A stretch of 19,537 nt of DNA from Bacteroidaceae bacterium (GTDB lineage: Bacteria; Bacteroidota; Bacteroidia; Bacteroidales; Bacteroidaceae): assembly GCA_017557475.1 (NCBI GenBank), contig JAFYYO010000179.1:1-19537 (forward strand), given 5' to 3'. Made by a program: the position numbers and the translations under genes. Positions 1 through 6,962 of this stretch are shown one piece after another; the stretch's first letter is position 1; each line of letters begins with the position of its first letter. Under the pieces are notes generated by a model. It ran no database searches. It saw nothing but the letters and a program-made list of their open reading frames with translations, and had not been told where the DNA came from.

Positions 1-2109
1 GAAGCTCTTCTTGTATTGGCTCATGAACTTGAAGTGTGGGTTCTGGAAGGAAATCTTGTCGCCAATAGCTGTGCGGAATGTCAAGCCGAGCCACTTGTCC
101 TTGTCCATTACCTGAGTGTAAACGACGCGTGTCAGGAACACGGCAGTGAAGAAGCTTACACAGATACCGATCAGCAACGTTGTTGCGAAACCGCGGATTG
201 GACCTGTACCGAAGTAGTAAAGGATGATGGCCGTGATGACTGATGTCAAGTTCGAGTCGAAGATGGCGCTGAAGGCGTTGCTGTAACCAGCAGAGAGAGC
301 CTCGCGTACCTTCTTACCTGCTTTCAGTTCTTCCTTCGTGCGCTCGTAAATGAGCACATTAGCATCGACTGCCATACCCAATGACAATACCATACCGGCG
401 ATACCACTCATGGTGAGGGCTGCCTGGAAGCTTGTCAGGATACCGATGGTGAAGAAGAGGTTGAGCAACAGAGCGCAGTTAGCAACCATACCAGGAATGA
501 AGCCATACATCATTATCATGTAGACCATGAGGATGACAAACGCGATAACGCAACTCCAGATACCTTGACGGATGGACTCCGCACCGAGTGAAGGACCAAC
601 GATTTCCTCGCTGACAATCTTTGCGGGAGCAGGCATTTTACCTGACTTCAGCACGTTGGCGAGGTCGCGAGTGTCTTCTGCAGTGAAGTGACCTGTAATC
701 TCGGAGTTACCACCAGTGATTTCGCTCTGTACGGTAGGAGCACTATAAACGTTATCATCAAGCACGATGGCAACGCTTCGCTTCAGGTTAGCCTTTGTGA
801 GGGCTGCCCAGCGACGTGCACCGTCGACGTTCATCTTCATGCTGACGCAAGGACGACCTGCCTGGTCGAAAGAGTCGCTGGCATCGGTCACAACGTCTCC
901 CTCGAGAGGAGCACGGCCGTTGCGCTCAGTCACCTTGATGGCATAGAGCTCATAGACATTGGCACCAGCGCCTTCACCCATGCCCTTAACACCCCACTTG
1001 AGGCGGAGGTCAGAGGGAAGCACTTCCTTTGCTTCGGGAGAAGCAAGCAATTCGTCGATGTCATTCATGTCGCGCTTGCTGGCAAAGCCAACTACGCAAC
1101 CGTAAGCACCCTGCGCGAGTTGTAAGCGGCTCAGCAAGGGATGCTGCTTGTGTGCCTTCTCGAGGTCGGCAGCAGAAGCGCTTGTTGTTGTCTCAGCATC
1201 GCTGTTCTCTGCAATGGCAGAAGCGAGGTCGGCAGCAGCCTTAGCAGTGTCAGCCTTCTCCTCAACCTTTGGCTCGTCGGTGCTGGCAACAGCCTCTGTG
1301 GAGTCGGCAGGAGTGTCTTCCTTGATGCCACTCAGTGCAGCAGCGAGTTTGGTGTCAAGGTTTACGAGGAAGGGAACAATCTCCTGAGTGTTGTAGGTCT
1401 CCCAGAACTCGAGGTTAGCACTGCCCTGCAGCAACTTACGAACGCGTTCGGGCTCCTTTACACCAGGCATTTCGACCATGATGCGGCCTTCCTGTCCTTC
1501 GAGAGCCTGAATGTTAGGCTGTACGACACCGAAGCGGTCGATACGTGTACGAAGCACGTTGTAAGAGTTGTCGATGGCGCTCTTTACTTCGGCACGAAGC
1601 ACGCTCTCGACTTCCTTGTCTGTGCTCTTGGTTGTCACCTTGTCGCGCAGTTGCTGTGTGGCAAAGAGTTCGGCAAGAGCTTTGTTGGGCTCCAGAGCCT
1701 TGTAGTCCTTGACGAATAAGGTAATAAAATCACTTTGGCTGGCAGCAGCCTCTTTGGTTGCTTGTTCAACAGCCTTTTTGAAGTTCTCGTCGGTTTCTTC
1801 CTTGTGGTCAGCAAGTGCCTTGATAACGTCTGGCACGCTAACTTCCAGAATGACGTTCATGCCGCCCTTGAGATCAAGACCCAAGCCAATGCCCATCTCG
1901 CGGCACTCCTTCAATGTCCACACATTGCAGTACACCTTGTTGTTGAGCAGAGAATCCAAGTAGCGGTCGGCAGCAGCCTGACCTTCTGTCTGTGCGAGCT
2001 TCTCGACTTTACCTTCGAAGTGATTGGTCACGACGGAGAAGCTCAGGTAGAAGAGGCACACGAGTGTCAGCAGAACCGCGAAAACCTTTACAAATCCTTT
2101 GTTTTGCAT
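1..2109 (-). CDS. secDF: Protein translocase subunit SecDF (single-chain SecD-SecF), 3' end outside window
   Basis: Inner-membrane accessory of the Sec translocon that uses ion flow to pull exported proteins into the periplasm. The 703 visible residues start at an ATG complementary to 2107-2109 and stay open to the window edge. One N-terminal membrane helix lies at about residues 7-27. The SecD motif GLDLKGG is at about 77-83, followed by the periplasmic domain. Near the visible C-terminus come the membrane segments with the SecD signature GMAVDANVLIYER. The last visible residues (ISFQNPHFKFM) look like the start of a SecF half, as expected for fused Bacteroidetes SecDF of about 1000 residues. 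An A/E/S/T-rich low-complexity insert, encoded at about 1130-1335, interrupts the periplasmic part. A promoter -7 box lies at 2182-2189. Identity is secure; the fusion is inferred because the SecF half is cut off. Confidence 0.95.
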   Translation of the reverse strand, partial: MQNKGFVKVFAVLLTLVCLFYLSFSVVTNHFEGKVEKLAQTEGQAAADRYLDSLLNNKVYCNVWTLKECREMGIGLGLDLKGGMNVILEVSVPDVIKALADHKEETDENFKKAVEQATKEAAASQSDFITLFVKDYKALEPNKALAELFATQQLRDKVTTKSTDKEVESVLRAEVKSAIDNSYNVLRTRIDRFGVVQPNIQALEGQEGRIMVEMPGVKEPERVRKLLQGSANLEFWETYNTQEIVPFLVNLDTKLAAALSGIKEDTPADSTEAVASTDEPKVEEKADTAKAAADLASAIAENSDAETTTSASAADLEKAHKQHPLLSRLQLAQGAYGCVVGFASKRDMNDIDELLASPEAKEVLPSDLRLKWGVKGMGEGAGANVYELYAIKVTERNGRAPLEGDVVTDASDSFDQAGRPCVSMKMNVDGARRWAALTKANLKRSVAIVLDDNVYSAPTVQSEITGGNSEITGHFTAEDTRDLANVLKSGKMPAPAKIVSEEIVGPSLGAESIRQGIWSCVIAFVILMVYMIMMYGFIPGMVANCALLLNLFFTIGILTSFQAALTMSGIAGMVLSLGMAVDANVLIYERTKEELKAGKKVREALSAGYSNAFSAIFDSNLTSVITAIILYYFGTGPIRGFATTLLIGICVSFFTAVFLTRVVYTQVMDKDKWLGLTFRTAIGDKISFQNPHFKFMSQYKKSF

Positions 2110-2181
2110 TGTTAGTAATTATTTAATGTTTTGTTTATGTTATTTTCTTGTAATTGTTTCCTTTTAATACATAAAAGCGTG

Positions 2182-2189
2182 CAAAGATA
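2182..2189 (-). promoter_or_regulatory. Probable promoter -7 box of secDF (TATCTTTG on the minus strand)
   Basis: The plus strand reads CAAAGATA, giving TATCTTTG on the minus strand, which fits the Bacteroidetes -7 consensus TAnnTTTG and lies 72 nt upstream of the secDF ATG. The best TTTG candidate for the -33 box is complementary to 2214-2217. That spacing is 24 nt, longer than the usual 19-20, so only the -7 element is convincing. Confidence 0.5.
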
Positions 2190-2246
2190 CGACTTTTTTC
2201 CTTAAACAGCGTGCAAAAGAGAGAAAATTTATGAGAAAAAGGTTGT

Positions 2247-3302
2247 TTAACGCACTTTTTTGCTTAATCGGACGATGAGCGGATAGTGGTCTGACGCCAA
2301 AATGGAGCGATCTATGCGGCATGATGTGCAGGCCCAGTCGCTTGAATGGAAGATGTGGTCGATGTGCACGGGGAAGGAGCGTCGGGAGTATGTGAAGCCT
2401 GGTCCGTTGCCTGCTTCTCTATAGGCAGAGGTGAGACGACGGGCGAACCTTTGATATGCATAGGAGATGGGTGTGTCGTTGAGGTCACCGCAAACGATAA
2501 TGGGGTGGCTGGCGTTGCTGTCGATGAGTGCGCAGATGCCGTCGGCCTGTCTGCCTCGGTAGGCGGCTGCTTCGCTCAGTTTGCCGATAAGCATTCGCGA
2601 ACTGCTTTTGATGGTCTCGCGATGCGGGTCGGTAATGGCGTTGGTGTATTCGTCTTTCTCCTGTGGGCTCAGCTTGTTGCTTTCGAGATGGCTGTTGACG
2701 ATGAGCATGCTGTCGCCAGAACAATCTATCCAACAGGCCAAGCTGTAGTTGTTGCGGGTAGGGAAGTCGATGTGTATGGTGTCGCTCAAGAAAGGAAACC
2801 GCGAGAAGATGGCGACGTTGCCGACTTGCAGTGAGTGGTAGGATGTTTGCTCGAACCAGTCTTTGTAGCTGGTGAGGAAGCGTGTGCCGAGTTCCTGCAG
2901 GCAAACGATGTCGGCATCGGAAGCGTTGATGAATTGTATGAACTCTTCTCGTTGTTCTTCTTCACTCATGTATCCGACGTTGTAGGATATGATGGTGATG
3001 GCGCTATCGGCATTTGTGTTGTTCTTGTCAGAGCTGAAGTTCAGTGGGCAATAGTCGAGGATGAAGCCTCCGACGAGGAGTGCTCCTACCAGGGGAACCC
3101 ATACGAGTCGTGGGTGGAAGAGCAACCAGAAGACGATGAAGAGCAGGTCGACGACAAGGAAGACGGGGAAGGCGAGTGTCAGGAGTGACAATCGGGGGAG
3201 GACGTCTGGCGATATGTATGTCAATGCCACGCAGAGCCACATCAGCAGGATGGTGCAGATGTTGGCTCCAAGGAAGAGACTGATGGAGAAGCGCTTCAAC
3301 AT
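2247..3302 (-). CDS. Membrane-anchored endonuclease/exonuclease/phosphatase (EEP) family protein
   Basis: A 351-aa member of the EEP fold, which also includes ExoIII, DNase I and sphingomyelinases: metal-dependent phosphoesterases. Residues 7-85 hold three hydrophobic segments, so the enzyme domain (about 100-351) is tethered to the membrane and probably faces the periplasm. The EEP motifs appear in order: SYNVG at 106-110 (Asn108), LQE at 135-137 (metal-ligand Glu137), NSHLE at 203-207 (His205), GDLND at 272-276, IDHIF at 314-318 and SDHYP at 337-341 (catalytic His339). All key residues are present, so it should be active; the substrate (nucleic acid, phospholipid or inositol phosphate) cannot be told. 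It starts 2 nt after the rhomboid stop codon and is almost certainly cotranscribed with it. No clear terminator follows. Confidence 0.88.
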   Translation of the reverse strand: MLKRFSISLFLGANICTILLMWLCVALTYISPDVLPRLSLLTLAFPVFLVVDLLFIVFWLLFHPRLVWVPLVGALLVGGFILDYCPLNFSSDKNNTNADSAITIISYNVGYMSEEEQREEFIQFINASDADIVCLQELGTRFLTSYKDWFEQTSYHSLQVGNVAIFSRFPFLSDTIHIDFPTRNNYSLACWIDCSGDSMLIVNSHLESNKLSPQEKDEYTNAITDPHRETIKSSSRMLIGKLSEAAAYRGRQADGICALIDSNASHPIIVCGDLNDTPISYAYQRFARRLTSAYREAGNGPGFTYSRRSFPVHIDHIFHSSDWACTSCRIDRSILASDHYPLIVRLSKKVR

Positions 3303-3304
3303 GA

Positions 3305-4234
3305 TTATTTCCTTGTGATGTCGAAGAGTCGCTTTTTCTCTTCCGGTGTGAGGCCGTCGTAGCCGTTCTTCTTTACTTTGTCGAGGATGCGATTGAGTTC
3401 TTCCTCTTGTTCTTTCTTTTGCTGACGATAGGCTGCCTCCTGACTATAGCGCCCGCCGTAGGTGACGTCGATGTGCGGTTCTTTCTTCCCCCAGAGGGAG
3501 GAGAACCAGCTGCGGAAGCTGTCCCAGGAGTTGCTGCCTCGGTCGTAGTTGCTATAGCCGCCTCGGCTGCCTTTGCTGCCTCCGCCTCGCCAGTACATGA
3601 GGAGCAGCAGTCCGACGAGCATGCCGCCCAGATGGGCCATGTGAGCCACGCCGTCTCCGTTCTGGGAGATTGCCGACAGGAGTTCGATAACTGCATAGCC
3701 TACGACAAAATACTTCGCCTTGATGGGTACTGGAATGGGGAAGATGAACAGGCGCTCGTTGGGAAAGGTGACGCCGAAGGCGAGCAGTATGCCATAGACG
3801 GCTCCTGATGCTCCGACGGTGTTCCAGCGGTTCAGGTATTCTGCCATTGGGACGATGGCGTCGCCAAGGTTAACCTGACTGAAGGTGCCGTAGCCGTAGT
3901 ACCAGAACTCGACTGTTTGCACCAGTTCCTGCATCAGGCCTGCTCCGAGTCCGCAGGTCAGATAGTAGAAGAGGAAGCGGTTCCTGCCCATCGTCTGCTC
4001 GATGATGCGTCCGAACATCCAGACGGCAAACATGTTGAAGAAGAGGTGCGTCCAGTTGGCATGCATGAACATGTAGGTGAAGAGCTGCCAAGGTCGGAAG
4101 CCGCTAGCCAAGAAGAAGTGGAGCCCGAACATCTCGTTGAAATCTATGCCGTGCGATGCAAAAGCGAGGCTCGCAAAGAAGCATAGCACATTGATGATGA
4201 GCAGGTTTTTGGTTACAGGAGGTATCGAGTTCAT
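3305..4234 (-). CDS. Rhomboid family intramembrane serine protease
   Basis: A 309-aa polytopic membrane protease that cuts substrate transmembrane helices inside the bilayer. The catalytic serine sits in GASG at 141-144 (Ser143) and the catalytic histidine in AHLGG at 200-204 (His201). Upstream, the segment H58-A-N-W-T-H63-L-F-F-N67 matches the conserved HxxxxHxxxN of GlpG, with Asn67 as the oxyanion residue. About six helices span residues 10-215. After them comes a soluble tail of about 95 residues: first Gly/Ser/Tyr-rich, then a charged Q/E/K helix and a C-terminal EEKKRLF segment. The tail is longer than in minimal rhomboids, and its role is unknown. A -7 box lies 33 nt upstream, and the EEP gene follows after 2 nt. 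Substrates cannot be inferred. Confidence 0.93.
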   Translation of the reverse strand: MNSIPPVTKNLLIINVLCFFASLAFASHGIDFNEMFGLHFFLASGFRPWQLFTYMFMHANWTHLFFNMFAVWMFGRIIEQTMGRNRFLFYYLTCGLGAGLMQELVQTVEFWYYGYGTFSQVNLGDAIVPMAEYLNRWNTVGASGAVYGILLAFGVTFPNERLFIFPIPVPIKAKYFVVGYAVIELLSAISQNGDGVAHMAHLGGMLVGLLLLMYWRGGGSKGSRGGYSNYDRGSNSWDSFRSWFSSLWGKKEPHIDVTYGGRYSQEAAYRQQKKEQEEELNRILDKVKKNGYDGLTPEEKKRLFDITRK

Positions 4235-4266
4235 CTTGTAAATGCGAAATGTTGTGTTTTTGCGTG

Positions 4267-4274
4267 CAAAGATA
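4267..4274 (-). promoter_or_regulatory. Probable promoter -7 box of the rhomboid-EEP operon
   Basis: The minus strand reads TATCTTTG, matching TAnnTTTG, 33 nt upstream of the rhomboid ATG. The surrounding 16 bp (GCGTGCAAAGATACGA on the plus strand) are identical to those around the secDF -7 box. A TTTG complementary to 4299-4302 is spaced 24 nt away, as at secDF, which is longer than the usual -33 spacing. Confidence 0.5.
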
Positions 4275-4356
4275 CGAAAAATCAGCGTAGAAATGGGGCA
4301 AAACAGGCTTTATATAAAGTTTTTTCACGAAATATTGCATTTTTTTACCGAAAAGC

Positions 4357-4387
4357 TTTGCGATATGACCAACTTTCGCTAAATTTG
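4357..4387 (+). promoter_or_regulatory. Promoter of hup (TTTG-N19-TAAATTTG)
   Basis: TTTG at 4357-4360 and TAAATTTG at 4380-4387 are separated by exactly 19 nt, a full match to the Bacteroidetes vegetative consensus (-33 TTTG, -7 TAnnTTTG). Transcription would start near 4393, giving an AT-rich leader of about 60 nt before the hup ATG at 4453. The leader has no Shine-Dalgarno sequence, which is normal in this phylum. Confidence 0.75.
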
Positions 4388-4452
4388 TGATGCAAAAGTG
4401 CATAAAACAGTGTATTAAATAACCTAATTACAAACAACTTAACAATTATCTT

Positions 4453-4716
4453 ATGAACAAGACTGAATTAGTTGCCAAGATCGCTGAGGGCGCTGGCATG
4501 AGCAAGGTTGACGCAAAGAAGGCTCTGGATGCTACTCTGGACGCTATCAAGAAGGCTGTGAAGAAGAGCGATAAGGTTGCTCTCGTAGGCTTCGGCACAT
4601 TCTCTGTTACAAAGCGCGGCTCTCGCAAGGGTATCAACCCCGCTACCAAGAAGGCTATCACCATTCCCGCAAAGAAGGTGGTTAAGTTCAAAGCTGGTAA
4701 GGAATTGGCATTCTAA
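4453..4716 (+). CDS. hup: DNA-binding protein HU
   Basis: An 87-aa histone-like protein that dimerises and bends DNA, helping to compact the nucleoid. It is collinear with HU over its whole length (family about 90 aa). It starts MNKTELVAKIAEGAGMSK, has the dimer-core motif VGFGTFSV at about 45-52, and has a lysine-rich arm with GINPATKKAITIPA containing the Pro that intercalates into DNA. Gly/Ala/Lys codons are strongly biased, as expected of a highly expressed gene. A consensus promoter precedes it and two hairpin terminators follow, so it is probably monocistronic. The gene 370 nt downstream is a distant HU relative, so the window has two kinds of HU fold side by side. Confidence 0.96.
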   Translation: MNKTELVAKIAEGAGMSKVDAKKALDATLDAIKKAVKKSDKVALVGFGTFSVTKRGSRKGINPATKKAITIPAKKVVKFKAGKELAF

Positions 4717-4741
4717 GAGGAAGCTCTTATTGAAAAGTCAG

Positions 4742-4769
4742 CCTCTCCCTGAAAAGGAGAGGTTTTTTT
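4742..4769 (+). terminator. Rho-independent terminator of hup
   Basis: A perfect 7-bp stem CCTCTCC/GGAGAGG (4742-4748 with 4756-4762) with a 7-nt loop is followed by seven T's. It lies 25 nt after the hup stop codon. Confidence 0.85.
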
Positions 4770-4775
4770 GTGTCT

Positions 4776-4806
4776 CTTTCCGTGCGATGGAAAGGGGCTT
4801 TTTTTA
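4776..4806 (+). terminator. Second terminator-like hairpin after hup
   Basis: CTTTCC (4776-4781) pairs with GGAAAG (4789-4794) across a 7-nt loop, and GGGC plus a run of T's follows. It stands in tandem with the first hup terminator and probably acts as a backup that insulates the next gene from strong hup transcription. Confidence 0.55.
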
Positions 4807-4829
4807 TAACAAGGCTGGCCTCGTGGTAA

Positions 4830-4901
4830 AATTAGCCACGCCTAGTTGCCCAACTAGCCACGTCTAGTTTGCAAATTAGCCACGCCTAGTTTGCCAATTA
4901 G
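4830..4901. repeat. Tandem 22-bp hairpin repeat array A (three units plus a degenerate fourth)
   Basis: Part of the 370-nt gene-free stretch 4717-5086. AATTAG/AACTAG starts at 4830, 4852, 4874 and 4896, an exact 22-bp period. Each of the first three units is an inverted repeat: arm AAYTAG, centre CCACGC or CCACGT, arm CTAGTT, then a short TGCCC, TGCAA or TGCCA linker. The fourth unit keeps only AATTAG and then decays. The same family recurs at 14119-14254. Units are contiguous with no unique spacers, so this is not CRISPR. Function is unknown; a protein-binding or REP-like intergenic element is possible. Confidence 0.85.
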
Positions 4902-4902
4902 C

Positions 4903-4934
4903 TGTGGTGTGTCTCCACACGCGCGCAGGCGCGT
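4903..4934. other. Two consecutive small hairpins downstream of array A
   Basis: TGTGG (4903-4907) pairs with CCACA (4915-4919). Immediately after, ACGCGC (4919-4924) pairs with GCGCGT (4929-4934) across the tetraloop GCAG. No T-run follows, so they do not look like terminators. They extend the structured region begun by array A. The rest of the gap to 5086 is AT-rich and holds a perfect 10-bp palindrome, GAAGCGCTTC, at 5034-5043. I found no consensus TAnnTTTG promoter there. Confidence 0.5.
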
Positions 4935-5086
4935 TTGATATCATATAATGTGAAGGCGGAAATTTTGCCGTTATATACGAAAAAAATCGACACAGGTGTT
5001 TACAAAAGACGGGTAGCTTGGTATATAATAACAGAAGCGCTTCAGAGATCAATAACCATTTACCCTAAACCACTAACCCTTACATT

Positions 5087-5548
5087 ATGATTAACTACAG
5101 TATTGCAATCATGGGCACCACGCCCGGCACTCTCAAGGCTAACATTACCGAAACCAAGGCTTATGGCACTTCCCAGGTACACGAGGTCCTTGACTTGAAC
5201 AAGTTCGCCCAGCACATCGCCGACCACAACTCTCCCTTCTCGAAGGGTACCGTCAAGGGCATCCTGACCGATGCAGTGACTTGCCTCCGCGAACAGATGC
5301 TCGCAGGCAACAAGGTTAACCTCGGCGAACTTGGCTCCTTCTATCCCGAACTCCAGACGGAAGGCGCTGTCACTACCGAGGATTTCACTGTCGATAACAT
5401 CAAGGCGGTGAACATATGCTGGCTGCCTGGCAAGTCGTTCACTAATCTCCGACAGGATGCCGAGTTTCAACTTGTGCCCAAACGCTCCCAACAGGAAGAT
5501 GCTGTCAAGGTCATCAAGAACACCGACACCATTCACGGACTTGAGTAA
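5087..5548 (+). CDS. HU-like DNA-binding protein with HIG-type domain
   Basis: A 153-aa protein whose N-terminal 125 or so residues fit the Bacteroidetes HU-HIG-type fold, a divergent HU relative longer than canonical HU. Visible marks are a short N-terminal strand region, the helix DLNKFAQHIADHN, the segment GTVKGILTDAVTCLREQML, and LGELGSFYPEL, which corresponds to the VGFGTF strand of HU. The lysine/arginine-rich arm of real HU is not obvious. The C-terminus (about 126-153) is polar and probably disordered. Relatives are typically found beside a smalltalk micro-protein and an N-acetylmuramoyl-alanine amidase. Here the smalltalk gene follows by 76 nt, but the amidase is missing. The role may be nucleoid-related or regulatory. 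The start ATG has no Shine-Dalgarno. Confidence 0.82.
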   Translation: MINYSIAIMGTTPGTLKANITETKAYGTSQVHEVLDLNKFAQHIADHNSPFSKGTVKGILTDAVTCLREQMLAGNKVNLGELGSFYPELQTEGAVTTEDFTVDNIKAVNICWLPGKSFTNLRQDAEFQLVPKRSQQEDAVKVIKNTDTIHGLE

Positions 5549-5563
5549 ATCAACTCTTCCCCA

Positions 5564-5583
5564 GCCCTCTCCCCAGAGAGGGC
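5564..5583. other. GC-rich hairpin between the HIG gene and the smalltalk gene
   Basis: GCCCTCT (5564-5570) pairs perfectly with AGAGGGC (5577-5583) across a 6-nt loop. No T-run follows. It may act as an mRNA-processing or partial-termination element, or be the remnant of a dispersed intergenic palindrome. A weaker CCTCT/AGAGG hairpin occurs at 6936-6949. Confidence 0.55.
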
Positions 5584-5624
5584 ATAGGGGTGAGACTAAT
5601 CCACAACAAATTAATCTAGAAAGT

Positions 5625-5735
5625 ATGAAAAAGTTTAATATCGTAGAACTTGTCGTAAAAGTCCTTGTTGCGGCACTCACCGCTTTCCTCACGGCTCTGA
5701 CCACCACCTCCTGCATGGGCAAAGGACCGTTCTGA
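5625..5735 (+). CDS. Smalltalk-type micro-protein
   Basis: A 36-aa protein starting MKKFNIVELVVKVLVAALTA, which then continues with a Thr/Ala/Leu-rich stretch and ends SCMGKGPF. This is the layout of the 'smalltalk' family of Bacteroidales: about 30-36 residues, a basic start, one hydrophobic helix and a Ser-Cys near the C-terminus that resembles a lipobox (TTSC). The ATG at 5625 is preferred over an upstream in-frame start at 5457 because that one overlaps the HIG gene and lacks the family start MKK. The gene lies 76 nt after the HIG gene and ends in the hairpin at 5750-5773. The family has no established function. A membrane peptide or tiny lipoprotein is the likely product. Confidence 0.8.
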   Translation: MKKFNIVELVVKVLVAALTAFLTALTTTSCMGKGPF

Positions 5736-5743
5736 GGACTAAC

Positions 5744-5773
5744 AAAAAAAGCCTCCCCATTTGCGGGGAGGCT
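5744..5773 (-). terminator. Convergent terminator between the smalltalk gene and the outer-membrane protein gene
   Basis: AGCCTCCCC (5750-5758) pairs with GGGGAGGCT (5765-5773) across a 6-nt loop. On the minus strand it is followed by seven T's, making a strong terminator for the gene at 5781-6899. On the plus strand the tail is only TTGTCTGTTT, so it could stop the smalltalk transcript less efficiently. Confidence 0.85.
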
Positions 5774-5780
5774 TGTCTGT

Positions 5781-6899
5781 TTAGAACAATCTGTAGGAGA
5801 ACGTCACAGATGCATTGGGATAGACCTTGAACTTCGAGATGGTGTTGGTCATGTTGCCAACCTTACCGGGAATGTCGTGCAGGTCGCGATCCAAGTCAAC
5901 ATCGTTCATGATGATACCAAGTTCCTCAGGGCCATCATAATCACCTTTCTCATCGTTCCAGCGCACGACGTCGAAGATGAAGTTCTCTTGGTCGATGACG
6001 CTCTTGTCGATACGATAGATGTTGTCCACATATACATGAGGCTTGCCAAGAATCAGCAGGCCGACATCCACATTCAGTTTCCACTTCTTGTCGCGAGAAA
6101 GATCGGTATTGTAGCCGAAGCCAAGATAGGGACGCACCTTGTTTACTTTCAGCTCCGCATGAGCCGTGGCATCCTCGGATGGAACCATGATGGCCATATC
6201 CCCATTGTCGAATGTGCCGAGACGAAAACCTGCGACACCAGTCTTGAAGAGAAGGCCCTCCAAGACATCGATATGAGGATATTCCTCTTTGCAGAAGCCG
6301 ATATACAGATCGTTGTAGGCCAATACTCCTTCCAGGATTTGCTTCTCCTTTTCCAAGTTGTGGGCTTCTCCTACATTAGACGGACCAGCGAAGAAACCTG
6401 CGGTAAAACTCCAGTGCTTGTTGTTCTTGAAAGGCAGAACATCTACCAGGAACTTGAACTGATGAGCGTTGGGACTGATACCCATCGTCACCTGATCGTA
6501 GAGCTTGACATTCCCAAACTTGTCGAGTAGGTCCTTATACTGCGGATAGTTATTGATGTCGATGTTGCGCTTCTCCAGCTCAGCATAGATGTCAATACTG
6601 TTCCACTTGTCGATGAACCTCTGTATGCTACCATTACTGCTTTCGACAGTAAAGTCGGATTTCGCTTTGAAGCTTGGCAAATAGTTGTAGCCGGCACGCA
6701 CGCGAACATAGTCTCCCACAGGCATTGCCACATCGATGCCAAGGCCTACGGTGCCGACATTTACGCCGACATCCATGTGGTTCAGGATGCTCTTCTGGGA
6801 CATCTTGGAAAACAGGGATTGTTTGCCATTTGCCTCATTCTGTGCCATTATGCCTGCTACCAGGGACAGTGCAACAAATAGTGCTCCAAGCTTCTTCAT
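5781..6899 (-). CDS. Exported protein, probable outer-membrane beta-barrel
   Basis: A 372-aa protein with a clear Sec signal peptide, MKKLGALFVALSLVAGIMAQ, cleaved after about residue 20. The mature part alternates hydrophobic and polar residues in likely beta strands (for example VGLGIDVAMPVGDYVRVRAG at about 50-69). It also has charged loops such as DKKWKLNVD, and the last residues are SVTFSYRLF, ending in the C-terminal Phe typical of outer-membrane barrels. I recognise no named family. Aspartate-rich loops near the C-terminus could bind metal, but this is speculative. It is the last gene of the minus-strand cluster from 13015, 63 nt after the T9SS-like gene, with a strong terminator behind it. 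It may interact with the OmpA protein of the same cluster. Confidence 0.72.
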   Translation of the reverse strand: MKKLGALFVALSLVAGIMAQNEANGKQSLFSKMSQKSILNHMDVGVNVGTVGLGIDVAMPVGDYVRVRAGYNYLPSFKAKSDFTVESSNGSIQRFIDKWNSIDIYAELEKRNIDINNYPQYKDLLDKFGNVKLYDQVTMGISPNAHQFKFLVDVLPFKNNKHWSFTAGFFAGPSNVGEAHNLEKEKQILEGVLAYNDLYIGFCKEEYPHIDVLEGLLFKTGVAGFRLGTFDNGDMAIMVPSEDATAHAELKVNKVRPYLGFGYNTDLSRDKKWKLNVDVGLLILGKPHVYVDNIYRIDKSVIDQENFIFDVVRWNDEKGDYDGPEELGIIMNDVDLDRDLHDIPGKVGNMTNTISKFKVYPNASVTFSYRLF

Positions 6900-6962
6900 C
6901 GTATCAATATATATAAATAATGTGTATCCATCCTTCCTCTAAGAAGAGGGGGAGAGGTGACG

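Noticed and set aside
1141..1719. 192-aa plus-strand frame
   Set aside because: It is antisense to secDF; a shadow with no signal peptide or known motif.
4104..4403. 99-aa minus-strand frame between rhomboid and hup
   Set aside because: It overlaps the rhomboid N-terminus in another frame and covers both divergent promoters.
4830..4901. CRISPR array
   Set aside because: The 22-bp units are contiguous with no unique spacers, repeats are imperfect, and no cas genes are present.
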